Positions 25,016 to 32,723 of a stretch of DNA of 64,000 nt are shown here, piece by piece. Positions within the stretch are counted from its first letter, which is position 1. Each line of letters starts with the position of its first letter. Under the pieces are notes generated by a model. It worked only from the letters and a program-made list of their open reading frames with translations. It was not told the DNA's origin and did not search any database. Origin of the DNA: Virgisporangium ochraceum (lineage in GTDB: Bacteria; Actinomycetota; Actinomycetes; Mycobacteriales; Micromonosporaceae); contig NZ_BOPH01000102.1 of NCBI RefSeq assembly GCF_016863655.1, forward strand, positions 113,403-177,402, given 5' to 3'. A program made the position numbers and the translations under genes.

Positions 25016-26272
25016 ATGCTCGCGTGGGTCGACCGGGTCCAGCGGCGCCACGCGGTGCTGGCGTTCCCGTACGCCGTGCTGCGCAAGTACGACGACGACG
25101 AGGCGGGCCGCGACGCCGCGTTGATCGCCTACTACGGGTTCCTCAGCGTGTTCCCGTTGCTGCTGCTGGGCGTCGCCGTGGTGTCGCGCGCGCTGGTCCG
25201 CGACGCGGGGCTGCGCGAGAGCGTCGTGGAGGCGATCGTCCCGCCGGCGCTGGGTGCCACGGTCGACGAGGCGCTGGCGTCGCTGCCGACGTCGACGCTG
25301 GCGTTCGTCGCCGGCCTCGTCGGGCTGCTGCTGTCGGCGACGGGCGTGGCGTACTCGGTCGACCGGACGGTCAACCACGTCGCGGCCGTCCCGCGCGGCG
25401 ACCGGGCCGGTGCGGTCGTCCGGTTCCTGCGCGCGGTGCTGACGGTGGTGGTCCTGCTCGTCGGGGTCGTCGCGGTCGGCTGCCTGACGGTGGTGGTCGC
25501 CGCGCTGCCCGGCCTGCCGCTCACCGGGCGGGTGGTCGTGGCGTCGGGGTCGGCCGTGATCGCCTTCGCGGTGCTGCTGGCGTGCGGGTGGCTGCTGCTC
25601 GACCGTCCGGTGCCGGTGCGCGAGCTGTGCCTGCCGGCGGCGATCGGCGCCGCCCTGGTGGCGGCGATGCTGCACCTGGGCACGCGGCTACTGGCGTTCC
25701 TGGTGGCCGGTGCCGGTCCGGTCTACGGCGGTTTCGCGACGGTCGCGGGCGTCTTCACGCTGCTCAGCCTGCTGAGCCACGGGCTGGTCCTCGCGGCGGA
25801 GGTCGCCGCGGTGCGCCACGCCCGCCTCTGGCCCCGGGCCGTCGACCGGTCGCGCCCGACCGTCGCCGACGCCCGGGCCCTGCTGCTGCTGTGCCGGGAG
25901 CAGGACCGCACCCCCGCCCTGCGGGTCGACGTGTCGGATGTTCCCGCGGACCAGCCGTCCGAGGTGTCCCGGGTCGCGGGCCAGCGCGTGGCCGACGACG
26001 GCCGTGGCGAGCAGGGCGAAGGACAGCGCGTACAGCCAGCTCACGTACGTGAACGCGAGCCCGATCGTCCCGTAGCGCTCGACGCTGACGTCCATGGCGT
26101 GCGGCAGCGCGACCGACGCGACGGGTCGCAGCACCAGCATCACCAGACCGAACAGGACGCCACCGGGGACGAGCTCGCGCGTCCGGACGGCACCGCCGAG
26201 CACCAGCCACGGGACGAGCACCGCCACCCCGATGTCGGCCAGCGACAGCAGGACGGCCGAGGTCAGGTGTGA
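25016..26272 (+). CDS. YihY/BrkB family membrane protein with antisense read-through tail
   Basis: 418 codons, of which the first 300 or so are real YihY/BrkB sequence: FPYAVLRKYDDDEAGRDAAL, IAYYGFLSVFPLLLLGVAVV, GLLLSATGVAYSVDRTVNHV, AVIAFAVLLACGWLLLDRPV, LLSLLSHGLVLAAEVAAVR. The family forms six-helix inner-membrane proteins, long misnamed ribonuclease BN, of unclear transport role. After about 25,920 the frame stays open but reads antisense through the opposite YihY gene, giving an unnatural charged Arg/Asp/Gln-rich tail. The ORF therefore lacks its own stop, and the two genes overlap by 585 bases. Start ATG 25016 is required to keep the conserved N-terminus; its ribosome site is weak. Confidence 0.8.
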   Translation: MLAWVDRVQRRHAVLAFPYAVLRKYDDDEAGRDAALIAYYGFLSVFPLLLLGVAVVSRALVRDAGLRESVVEAIVPPALGATVDEALASLPTSTLAFVAGLVGLLLSATGVAYSVDRTVNHVAAVPRGDRAGAVVRFLRAVLTVVVLLVGVVAVGCLTVVVAALPGLPLTGRVVVASGSAVIAFAVLLACGWLLLDRPVPVRELCLPAAIGAALVAAMLHLGTRLLAFLVAGAGPVYGGFATVAGVFTLLSLLSHGLVLAAEVAAVRHARLWPRAVDRSRPTVADARALLLLCREQDRTPALRVDVSDVPADQPSEVSRVAGQRVADDGRGEQGEGQRVQPAHVREREPDRPVALDADVHGVRQRDRRDGSQHQHHQTEQDATGDELARPDGTAEHQPRDEHRHPDVGQRQQDGRGQV

Positions 26273-26773
26273 CGGTGGGATCCGGTCGGTGACCCACTCG
26301 AGCAGCCGGCTGCCGACGAGGAACGCGCACAGCAGGAGGACCGCCGCGAGCCACCGTGGCGCCATCGCCATACCCCCGCGTACGCGCGGAAGGTCCCATA
26401 CGGCGCCGTACGCGCGGGCCAGCGCGCGCGACAGTCCGGTGGCCGAGACCAGCACCACCAGCGCGCCGACGACGCCGAACGCGCCGATGCCGGAGCCGCG
26501 CAGGGTGTCGTCGAGCAGCCGCTGCGTGGCGGCGGGAAGGTCGGCGGCGTCGGCGACCCGGGCGCTGGCACCGCGGCCGAGCAGCGTCGCGAGCAGGATC
26601 AGGATCGGGAAGATCGACGTGAACGCCTGCGCGGCGACGGTCATCGCCCGGTCGAAGATCTGCACCCGAGCCAACCCGGCCACCGATGCCACCAGGATGC
26701 GGCCGGGGCCGTGGTCGGTCACGCCGGAGGCGCCGCGGCGCAGCGCCCGGAGGGCGTCGCCGGGCCGGCTCAC
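25688..26773 (-). CDS. YihY/BrkB family membrane protein, second copy, also with antisense tail
   Basis: 361 codons from GTG 26773 in a GTGA overlap with the AI-2E gene. True family sequence runs to about residue 280: QIFDRAMTVAAQAFTSIFPI, LVVLVSATGLSRALARAYGA, WLAAVLLLCAFLVGSRLLEW, VPGGVLFGLVMLVLRPVASV, IGLAFTYVSWLYALSFALL. Beyond 25,935 the reading continues antisense into the plus-strand copy (AVLLPAQQQQGPGVG) until 25,688. Last gene of the minus-strand unit 28,918 to 25,688. The copies are clearly diverged, so this is not a recent inverted duplication. Confidence 0.8.
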   Translation of the reverse strand: MSRPGDALRALRRGASGVTDHGPGRILVASVAGLARVQIFDRAMTVAAQAFTSIFPILILLATLLGRGASARVADAADLPAATQRLLDDTLRGSGIGAFGVVGALVVLVSATGLSRALARAYGAVWDLPRVRGGMAMAPRWLAAVLLLCAFLVGSRLLEWVTDRIPPSHLTSAVLLSLADIGVAVLVPWLVLGGAVRTRELVPGGVLFGLVMLVLRPVASVALPHAMDVSVERYGTIGLAFTYVSWLYALSFALLATAVVGHALARDPGHLGRLVRGNIRHVDPQGGGAVLLPAQQQQGPGVGDGRARPVDGPGPEAGVAHRGDLRREDQPVAQQAEQREDARDRRETAVDRTGTGHQERQ

Positions 26774-27924
26774 CGGCGTCCCGGTCCGCTTCGGGGCGCA
26801 GCCGGAGCGGTCGAGCCGCCGGACAGCAGCGGCGCGATCCACCGCGTCGCCGGGTCGACGTCGACCAGCAGGCCCTTGGCCAGCAGGCTCAACGGGATCG
26901 CGAGCAGCGCGCCGAGCGGGCCGAGCACCCACGCCCAGAACACCAGCGACAGGAACGACACGGTGGTCGACAGGCCGACCGCGTCGCCGACGACCTTCGG
27001 CTGGATGATCGACTGGATCACGAAGTTGACCACGCTGTACAGCACGATGACCGACAGCATCAGGTCGGGCCCGCCCTCGAAGAGCCCGAGCAGCGCCGGC
27101 GGGATCAGCCCGATCACGAAGCCGATGTTCGGGATGTAGTTGGTGATGAAGGAGAGCAGACCCCACAGCAGGGGCAGCGGGATGCCGAGCGCCCACAGCA
27201 CACCGGTGTCGATGACCGCCACGATCAGGCCGAAGATCGTCGACACCAGCAGGTAGCGCCGGGTGCCCTGCGCGAAGGAGCGCAGCGCGCCGACCACCTG
27301 CGGGCGCTCCCGCTGTGCGACCTCCAGCCGGTCGGGCAGGTGCGCCGCGTCGAGGCACATGAACAGCAGCACCGCCAGCAGGAAGATCGAGTTCGACGCC
27401 ACCCCGGCCACGGTGCCGAGCACGTCGGCGAGCACCGACTCGATCGTGCCCGGCTCCACGGTGGCGATCAGGTCGCGCACCGACTGCCCGCCGCCGCCGA
27501 GCGCCTCGACGGCGCCGGTGAGGTCGCCGCGCAGCGACGCCAGCTCGTCCGCATAGGCGGGCAGCAGGTCGATGAGCCGGGCGACCGACAGCACCAACGC
27601 CCCGCCGAGAAGGAACAGCAGGAGGTACACCGTGGTCACGGTGGCCGTCGTCGCGAGCCAGGTCGGCGTGCCCAGCCCGCGCAGCCACGTGGTCAACGGG
27701 CTGACCGTCACGGCCAGCATCAACGCGAGCAGCAGCGGCGCGAGGAAGCCGGCGACCACGCGCATGCCGCCGATCGTCACCACCGCGCCGGCCATCCCGA
27801 GCAGGACGACCGCCCCGCGCGGAACCGCCGGCGGTGCCGGCGCCAGGGCCGCGCGCGGCGCGGTTCCGTTCAACCGTCCCCGGAACCGCGCCGCGCGTCC
27901 CGACCGTGCCACGCCCTGGGCCAC
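26770..27924 (-). CDS. AI-2E family transporter
   Basis: 384 residues with eight predicted membrane helices in the AI-2E/TqsA-PerM arrangement: GGMRVVAGFLAPLLLALML, VTTVYLLLFLLGGALVLSV, a central soluble segment (YADELASLRGDLTGAVEAL), then IFGLIVAVIDTGVLWALGIP, LLWGLLSFITNYIPNIGFVI and VNFVIQSIIQPKVVGDAVGL. The signature FITNYIPNIG and the IIQPKVVG motif are intact. Family members export autoinducer-like or other small molecules, or act as sodium/proton antiporters; the substrate here is unknown. It is third in a four-gene minus-strand unit and overlaps the YihY gene by four bases. Confidence 0.9.
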   Translation of the reverse strand: MAQGVARSGRAARFRGRLNGTAPRAALAPAPPAVPRGAVVLLGMAGAVVTIGGMRVVAGFLAPLLLALMLAVTVSPLTTWLRGLGTPTWLATTATVTTVYLLLFLLGGALVLSVARLIDLLPAYADELASLRGDLTGAVEALGGGGQSVRDLIATVEPGTIESVLADVLGTVAGVASNSIFLLAVLLFMCLDAAHLPDRLEVAQRERPQVVGALRSFAQGTRRYLLVSTIFGLIVAVIDTGVLWALGIPLPLLWGLLSFITNYIPNIGFVIGLIPPALLGLFEGGPDLMLSVIVLYSVVNFVIQSIIQPKVVGDAVGLSTTVSFLSLVFWAWVLGPLGALLAIPLSLLAKGLLVDVDPATRWIAPLLSGGSTAPAAPRSGPGRR

Positions 27925-27957
27925 CGTGCACCTCCGCCGGTCGCGCCGTGACGCGGC

Positions 27958-28404
27958 CTAGTAGTGGGTCTTGACCTCGCGGCCGTGCATGGCCAGCGCG
28001 TAGATGACGAGGACGTCGGTGGCGATCACGATCGTGACCCAGATCGGGTACGCGGCCAGGAAGGCCATGTTCACCAGGGCGCTGATCACGGCCACGACGA
28101 TGCCGAGGACGCGGGCCCACATCTGTCCCATGAAGATGCCGATGCCGGCGCCGGCGGCGACCAGCCCGAGGATCAGGTGGGTCCAGCCCCACGTCGTGTA
28201 GTCGAGGTCGATCACCAGACCGTTGCGGGTGACCATGTAGTACTCGTCCCGGATGATCGCGACGATGCCCTCCATGGCCTGGAAGCCGCCGAGCATCACG
28301 AGCATGATCCCGGCGAAGATCACCAGTCCGACCCATCCGGTCGGTTCCTGCGACCGGACGTCGGCGAGAGACGGGCCGGCCTGACGTTCCTGCGTGTCCG
28401 ACAT
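27958..28404 (-). CDS. DUF7144 family four-helix membrane protein (paralogue 3)
   Basis: 148 residues; ATG 28404 is chosen because aaaggtg sits six bases before it (an in-frame GTG lies three codons upstream). Helices: WVGLVIFAGIMLVMLGGFQA, acidic loop IIRDEYYMVTRNGLVIDLDY, WGWTHLILGLVAAGAGIGIF, MWARVLGIVVAVISALVNMA and a final helix ending VIYALAMHGREVK. Second gene of the unit that begins with the DUF2550-like gene 35 bases upstream, so it is expected to be under palindrome site 8. Confidence 0.85.
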   Translation of the reverse strand: MSDTQERQAGPSLADVRSQEPTGWVGLVIFAGIMLVMLGGFQAMEGIVAIIRDEYYMVTRNGLVIDLDYTTWGWTHLILGLVAAGAGIGIFMGQMWARVLGIVVAVISALVNMAFLAAYPIWVTIVIATDVLVIYALAMHGREVKTHY

Positions 28405-28438
28405 TCTGTTCACCTTTCGGGGTTGTGGGTATCGACGG

Positions 28439-28918
28439 TCAGGAGTCCGGTTCCCAGATCCGTCGCCGGCGCCGGGGTGCCCGGGGCAGGTCGTGCAGAG
28501 CGGCGGCGAGATACGGCCCGACGAGACTCGTCCGGTCCAGGTCCATGGCCGCGACCTCGACGCGCGACCCGTCGGGCAGGTCGAGCTTGATGGAGACCGG
28601 CCGGTGGCCGAGCCCCGCCACGTCGAGGGCGCTCAGCTGGTGGACGCCGGCGTGGCGGATCCGGCCCCGCAGCGTCACCCGGACCAGGAGCAACGGCCCC
28701 CGCCTGACGACGAGGTCGTCACCGTTCCACCGGGCCGACAGCCGGTGTCGTGACCACCGGTGCCGTAACCGGGGCCATTCGGAGCAGCGGCCGGCGGTCA
28801 GCCGGACGCGGCACCGGAACGCGCCGTCCGCGTTCACGACCCGCCGACGGCGCACGTACAGCACCGTCGCCACCCCGAGGAGCAGGACGACTGCGACGGC
28901 GATCAGCAGCGGCTTCAC
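28439..28918 (-). CDS. DUF2550-like single-span membrane protein
   Basis: 159 residues from GTG 28918 behind gagaggc. One N-terminal membrane helix (VKPLLIAVAVVLLLGVATVL) is followed by a basic segment YVRRRRVV and a cytoplasmic domain that begins GAFRCRVRL and contains WSRHRLSARWNGDDLVVRRG and LVRVTLRGRIRHAGVH, like the PH-related fold of DUF2550 proteins. The function is unknown. First gene of the four-gene minus-strand unit (this gene, DUF7144-3, AI-2E, YihY), 62 nt downstream of palindrome site 8. Confidence 0.75.
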   Translation of the reverse strand: MKPLLIAVAVVLLLGVATVLYVRRRRVVNADGAFRCRVRLTAGRCSEWPRLRHRWSRHRLSARWNGDDLVVRRGPLLLVRVTLRGRIRHAGVHQLSALDVAGLGHRPVSIKLDLPDGSRVEVAAMDLDRTSLVGPYLAAALHDLPRAPRRRRRIWEPDS

Positions 28919-28980
28919 CCGATTGCCTCTCTCGTGCTTCGGACCTTTCGCATGCTCGCCCGCACCTCCGACCGGTCGCG

Positions 28981-28997
28981 CCATCCGCGGCGGATGA
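28981..28997 (-). promoter_or_regulatory. Regulon palindrome, site 8 (DUF2550-DUF7144-AI-2E-YihY unit)
   Basis: CCATCCGCGGCGGATGA, one mismatch; 62 nt before GTG 28918, which has a ribosome site. Confidence 0.65.
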
Positions 28998-29020
28998 GAG
29001 CGGGGTGGGCGGTCACGACC

Positions 29021-29037
29021 TCATCCGTGTGGGGCGA
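29021..29037 (+). promoter_or_regulatory. Regulon palindrome, site 9 (antiporter-phosphodiesterase unit)
   Basis: TCATCCGTGTGGGGCGA, exact match to TCRYCC-N5-GGRYGA; 34 nt before GTG 29072, which has only a weak ribosome site. With site 8 it gives each divergent promoter its own copy. Confidence 0.65.
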
Positions 29038-29071
29038 TCCGCCAGGTAGGGCCGTCGCGGTCGGATGAGCC

Positions 29072-30361
29072 GTGACCACCGGTGCCCTCGCGGTCGTTGC
29101 CGCCGCGGTGTTCGGCTGGGGAGTGCTGTCGGCGCGGCTGCAACGCGCCGACCTCACGGCGCCCATCGTGTTCGTGCTGCTCGGCGTCGTCCTGTCCGGT
29201 GCGCTGGACCCGGACGGCGGCACGGTGCACCTGCTCGCCGAGATCACGCTCGTGTGGGTCCTGTTCTCCGACGCCGCCCGGGTCGGCGTGCGCGAGCTGC
29301 GGGCCGACGCCGGGCTCTACGTGCGCCTGCTCGCGGTCGCCCTGCCGGTGACGGTGGTGGCCGGCTGGTTGTCGGCGTGGTGGATGTTCGGTGGTCTGGG
29401 CCTGTGGCTGGCCCTGTTCGTGGGCGCCGCGCTCGCTCCGACCGACGCCGCGCTCGGTGCGGTCGTCATCACGCACCCGGCGGTGCCGGTGCGGATCCGT
29501 CGCGTCCTCAACGTCGAGAGCGGGCTCAACGACGGCATCGTGACGCCCGTCGTGCTGGTCGCCCTGGCCGGCGCGGCCGCCGAGGCCGGCCACGACGGCT
29601 CCGAACCCGTGCACGCGCTGGTCGAACTGGCGCTCGGGGTGGCCGTCGGCGTGCTCGCCGGTGCGGCCGGTGGCTGGGTGCTGCGCGCGGCGCGCCGCCG
29701 CGGCTGGGTCGACGACCTGTTCGCCGGTCCGGCGGTGCTGGCGCTCGCGCTGGTCTGCTACACCGTCGCGCTGACCATCGACGCCAACGGCTTCACCGCC
29801 GCGTTCGTCGGCGGCATCGCGTTCGGTCACGTCGCCGGTCAGGGACGGCCGGCCGCCGTCTACTACGTCGAGCAGACGGCCGGCCTGACCTCGCTGCTGG
29901 TGTGGCTGCTGGTGGGCGTCGTCGCCGTGCCGCTCGTCGTGGAGCACCTGAGCTGGACGGTGCTGCTCTACCCGGCGCTCAGCCTGACCGTGCTGCGGAT
30001 GGTGCCGGTCGCGGTGACGCTCGTCGGCGCGGGGCTGCCGCGCTCGGCGGTGCTGTTCGTCGGGTGGTTCGGGCCGCGGGGACTGGCGTCGGTGGTGTTC
30101 GCGTTGCTGGCGATCGAGGAGCTCGGCGACGCCGCCGGTCCCGCCGTCGCGGTGGTGGTGATCACGGTGCTGTCTAGCGTGCTGGCGCACGGGCTCAGCG
30201 CGTCCCCGCTGGCCGGACGCTTCGGCGCGCGCATGGCCGCCGGCGACGCGCGCGACCACGTGGCTCCCGGACCGGCGCACGCGTCGCGGCTCGGCCGTCG
30301 ACCGTCCGCGGCGGCGCAGGCACAGGCACAGGCGCAGGAGGGGACCGATGGACAACGGTGA
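29072..30361 (+). CDS. Cation/proton antiporter (CPA family)
   Basis: 429 residues, 12 membrane helices. Family marks: DLTAPIVFVLLGVVL in helix 2, LFVGAALAPTDAALGAVVI (the APTD ion-site motif), LNVESGLNDGIVTPVVLV (ESGLNDG) and FGPRGLASVVFALL. This is the NhaP/CPA1 type that swaps Na+ or K+ for protons to control pH and osmotic balance; the exact ion is not readable. The C-terminal tail is low complexity, ending in an Ala-Gln repeat (AQAQAQAQ). The next gene starts 14 bases before this stop, so both are co-translated. Confidence 0.88.
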   Translation: MTTGALAVVAAAVFGWGVLSARLQRADLTAPIVFVLLGVVLSGALDPDGGTVHLLAEITLVWVLFSDAARVGVRELRADAGLYVRLLAVALPVTVVAGWLSAWWMFGGLGLWLALFVGAALAPTDAALGAVVITHPAVPVRIRRVLNVESGLNDGIVTPVVLVALAGAAAEAGHDGSEPVHALVELALGVAVGVLAGAAGGWVLRAARRRGWVDDLFAGPAVLALALVCYTVALTIDANGFTAAFVGGIAFGHVAGQGRPAAVYYVEQTAGLTSLLVWLLVGVVAVPLVVEHLSWTVLLYPALSLTVLRMVPVAVTLVGAGLPRSAVLFVGWFGPRGLASVVFALLAIEELGDAAGPAVAVVVITVLSSVLAHGLSASPLAGRFGARMAAGDARDHVAPGPAHASRLGRRPSAAAQAQAQAQEGTDGQR

Positions 30362-32324
30362 CGCGTCCGGGGAGCGGCGCCTGCCGCGCGTGCTCGGCAT
30401 CGTCGCGCTGGACTGGGCGGTGCTCGGGGTCACCGTGTGGCTGGTGCCGGGCGTCACGGCCGACAGCGGCTGGACGGTGCTGCTGGCGGCCCTCGTCCTC
30501 GGGGTGGTGGCGGCCGTCCTGCGTCCGCTGCTGGTCCGGCTGCTCACGTGGGTCGGCTGGGCCGGCGTCGCGCTCGGCTGGCTGCTGAGCCAGGCCCTCC
30601 TGCTCTACCTGGCGCTGTCGGTGACACCCGGGATGCACCTCGACGGCTTCTGGCCGGTGTTCTGGGCGTCGTGGCTGTACGGGACGCTGGTCTCGGTGGT
30701 GCTGTGGTTCGTCACCGCCGGCGACCTGTCGGTCCTGGCCCGCCACCTGACCCGGCTCAACCGGCGGCACCGGCGGGCCGCGGCGCCCACGGCGGTACCC
30801 GGCGTCGTCGTCGTGCAGGTCGACGGCCTGTCCGCGCCGCTGACCGGGTGGGCGGTGCGCTGCGGCAACCTGCCGACCCTGGGCCGCTGGCTGCGGTCGG
30901 GCAGCCACACGCTCGACGAGTGGCACGCGCAGCTCCCGGCGACGACGCCGGCCAGCCAGGCCGGCCTCCTGCACGGCGGGAGCGACCACGTGCCGGCGTT
31001 CCGCTGGTACGAGAAGGAGGCGGGCCGGCTCGTCGTCACCAACCGGCCGCACGACAGCGCGATGGTCGAGGCCCGGATGTCCGACGGCCGCGGCCTTCTC
31101 GCCGACGGCGGGGTCAGCGTGAGCAACGTGTTCTCCGGTGACGCGCCGACCAGCCTGCTGACGATGAGCACCGCCGGCCGCCGGGGTGGCCCCGGCCGCC
31201 CGGCCCGCTACCTGACCACGTACCTGCTCGACCCGTTCGGCCTCACCCACGCGCTCGTGCTGACCGTCGGCGAGATCGTCAAGGAGTTGCACCAGGCCCG
31301 CCGCCAGCGGCTGCGTGACGTCGAGCCGCGGATCCCCCGTACGGCCGCGTACGTGATGCTGCGCGGCGCCACCAACGTGCTGCTGCGTCACCTCAACCTG
31401 TCGATCGTCGCCGAGCACATGATGCGCGGGGCGCCGGTCGTGTTCTGCGACTTCGTCGACTACGACGAGATAGCCCACCACGCCGGCCCGGCCCGGCCGG
31501 AGTCGCTCGCGGCCCTGGAGGGCATCGACAACGTCCTGTTCACCCTGGAACGGGTCGCCGCCGCGGCACCGCGCCCGTACCGGTTCGTGGTGCTCTCCGA
31601 CCACGGTCAGAGCCAGGGGCCCACGTTCCTGCAGCGGTACGGCACCGGCCTGGAGGACCTCGTGCGCCGGCTCACCGCCGTGCACGACTCCGACGTGGTG
31701 GCCACCGGCGCCGAGGAGCACCGGGGCCGCGCCGACACGCTGCGCGCGGGCATCACCGGGCGGGTGCCCGCCGGCGCGGAGACCGGTCCCGAGCCGGCTC
31801 CGGCCGCCCGGGTCGTCGTCGTCGCCTCCGGGAACCTCGGCATGGTCTACCTGGCCGACCGGCCCGGCCGGTTGACGATGGAGGAGATCGACGAGGCCCA
31901 CCCGCGGCTGCTCAAGGGGCTGACCGGGCATGCCGGGATCGGCTGGGTCATGGTCCGTACCCGCGCGCACGGGCCGGTGGTGCTGGGCCCGGAGGGCCGC
32001 CACTACCTGACGGGCGGCGGCGTCGAGGGCGTCGACCCGCTCGGTCCCTTCGGCCCGTACGCGGCCGACGACCTGCGCCGCCACGACGGCCTCGCGCACG
32101 TGGGCGACCTCGTCATCAACAGCGCGTGGGACGCGACCACCGACGAGGTCACCGCGTTCGAGGAGCTGACCGGCTCGCACGGCGGCCTGGGCGGCTGGCA
32201 GAACCGCCCGGTCCTCATCCGGCCCACGGACTGGCCGGTCGACGGCACCCTCGTCGGTGCCGACGCGGTGCACCGGCAGCTGCTGGCGTGGCTGGGCAGG
32301 GAGACCGCGGTCTCCCTGCCCTAG
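30348..32324 (+). CDS. Fusion of phage-holin-like membrane domain with type I phosphodiesterase/alkaline phosphatase domain
   Basis: 658 residues. The first 130 hold four membrane helices of the 'phage holin family' type (LALVLGVVAAVLRPLLVRLL and LALSVTPGMHLDGFWPVFWA, in parts). From about 160 a metal-dependent phosphodiesterase of the alkaline-phosphatase superfamily follows: VVVQVDGLSAPL, nucleophile Thr in PATTPASQAGLLHGG, metal ligands in FCDFVDYDEIAHHAGP and VVLSDHGQSQGP, and a late histidine in TGSHGGLGGWQ. It would cleave phosphodiester or pyrophosphate bonds, most plausibly on the inner face or outside depending on topology. Co-transcribed with the antiporter. The coding end itself forms a terminator palindrome. 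Confidence 0.88.
   Translation: MDNGDASGERRLPRVLGIVALDWAVLGVTVWLVPGVTADSGWTVLLAALVLGVVAAVLRPLLVRLLTWVGWAGVALGWLLSQALLLYLALSVTPGMHLDGFWPVFWASWLYGTLVSVVLWFVTAGDLSVLARHLTRLNRRHRRAAAPTAVPGVVVVQVDGLSAPLTGWAVRCGNLPTLGRWLRSGSHTLDEWHAQLPATTPASQAGLLHGGSDHVPAFRWYEKEAGRLVVTNRPHDSAMVEARMSDGRGLLADGGVSVSNVFSGDAPTSLLTMSTAGRRGGPGRPARYLTTYLLDPFGLTHALVLTVGEIVKELHQARRQRLRDVEPRIPRTAAYVMLRGATNVLLRHLNLSIVAEHMMRGAPVVFCDFVDYDEIAHHAGPARPESLAALEGIDNVLFTLERVAAAAPRPYRFVVLSDHGQSQGPTFLQRYGTGLEDLVRRLTAVHDSDVVATGAEEHRGRADTLRAGITGRVPAGAETGPEPAPAARVVVVASGNLGMVYLADRPGRLTMEEIDEAHPRLLKGLTGHAGIGWVMVRTRAHGPVVLGPEGRHYLTGGGVEGVDPLGPFGPYAADDLRRHDGLAHVGDLVINSAWDATTDEVTAFEELTGSHGGLGGWQNRPVLIRPTDWPVDGTLVGADAVHRQLLAWLGRETAVSLP
32294..32321. 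terminator. Perfect palindrome inside the last codons of the phosphodiesterase gene
   Basis: Fourteen-base arms GGGCAGGGAGACCG / CGGTCTCCCTGCCC meet with no spacer and end directly before the TAG stop at 32,322. The terminator-like stem is encoded within the last protein residues. Confidence 0.7.
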
Positions 32325-32337
32325 ATAGTGGCGGTCG

Positions 32338-32555
32338 GTGCGGGCCGGTCGCGGTAGCCGTTGTCCACGGGACCAGAGGGCTCGGCATAGCCAGCGGGTC
32401 TCGTTGCCGTGGCCGGGTAGGACCTGCGGGACAGCGACGGTGATCAGCTTGGCGTCATTGATCCTCGGGGTGCTGCCGATGTCCGGCCGGTACCGGTTGA
32501 GCTGCGGGGACGTCTTCGTCGCGCAGGTGGCCCGCATGGTCTTGTTGCTAGGCAA
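32338..32555 (-). pseudogene. Transposase relic (IS982-like fragment)
   Basis: About 70 residues on the minus strand include RPDIGSTPRINDAKLITVAV followed by PQVLPGHGNETRWL, a close echo of the IS982-family segment that normally reads 'R.TDAELL.LAV.QALLG...E.RWL'. Neither the DDE catalytic core nor the rest of the enzyme is present, and the frame runs on without meaning into the phosphodiesterase gene. It is a dead fragment marking an old insertion. Base composition here is less GC-rich than on either side. Confidence 0.6.
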
Positions 32556-32627
32556 CGCCGATCACGGATGCCCCCGCCTTCATCTGCCGCCCTGTACCCC
32601 TTTGGGAATCGATCATCCGGCGCTGGT

Positions 32628-32682
32628 GGGTGGGAGGTTATCAACATCAAAGACGCTTGTTGATGTTGATAACCTCCCACCC
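32628..32682. repeat. Perfect 23-bp inverted repeat, AT-rich palindrome
   Basis: Left arm 32,628-32,650 (gggtgggaggttatcaacat + caa) and right arm 32,660-32,682 are exact inverse complements, with loop agacgcttg. It stands between the transposase relic and the 3' end of the PPK2 gene at 32,724. It may be paired insertion-sequence ends left by deletion, or a strong terminator for PPK2. Apart from this and the transposase relic, 32,325-32,723 shows no gene. Confidence 0.7.
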
Positions 32683-32723
32683 GCTCATGATCCGGGCCCT
32701 TGGAATAGATCGTCCAGGGTCGC

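Noticed and set aside
24986..25016. A standard-spacing palindrome for the plus-strand YihY gene
   Set aside because: The only copy is 16 nt from the start and fits the HdeD gene at 63 nt; I could not find another copy.
25024..26052. Alternative frame over the YihY gene
   Set aside because: Gly/Arg/Ala-rich shadow frame; the neighbouring frame has the real membrane helices.
32338..32682. A complete insertion sequence
   Set aside because: Only about 70 transposase codons remain, there are no catalytic residues, and no target duplication is visible.
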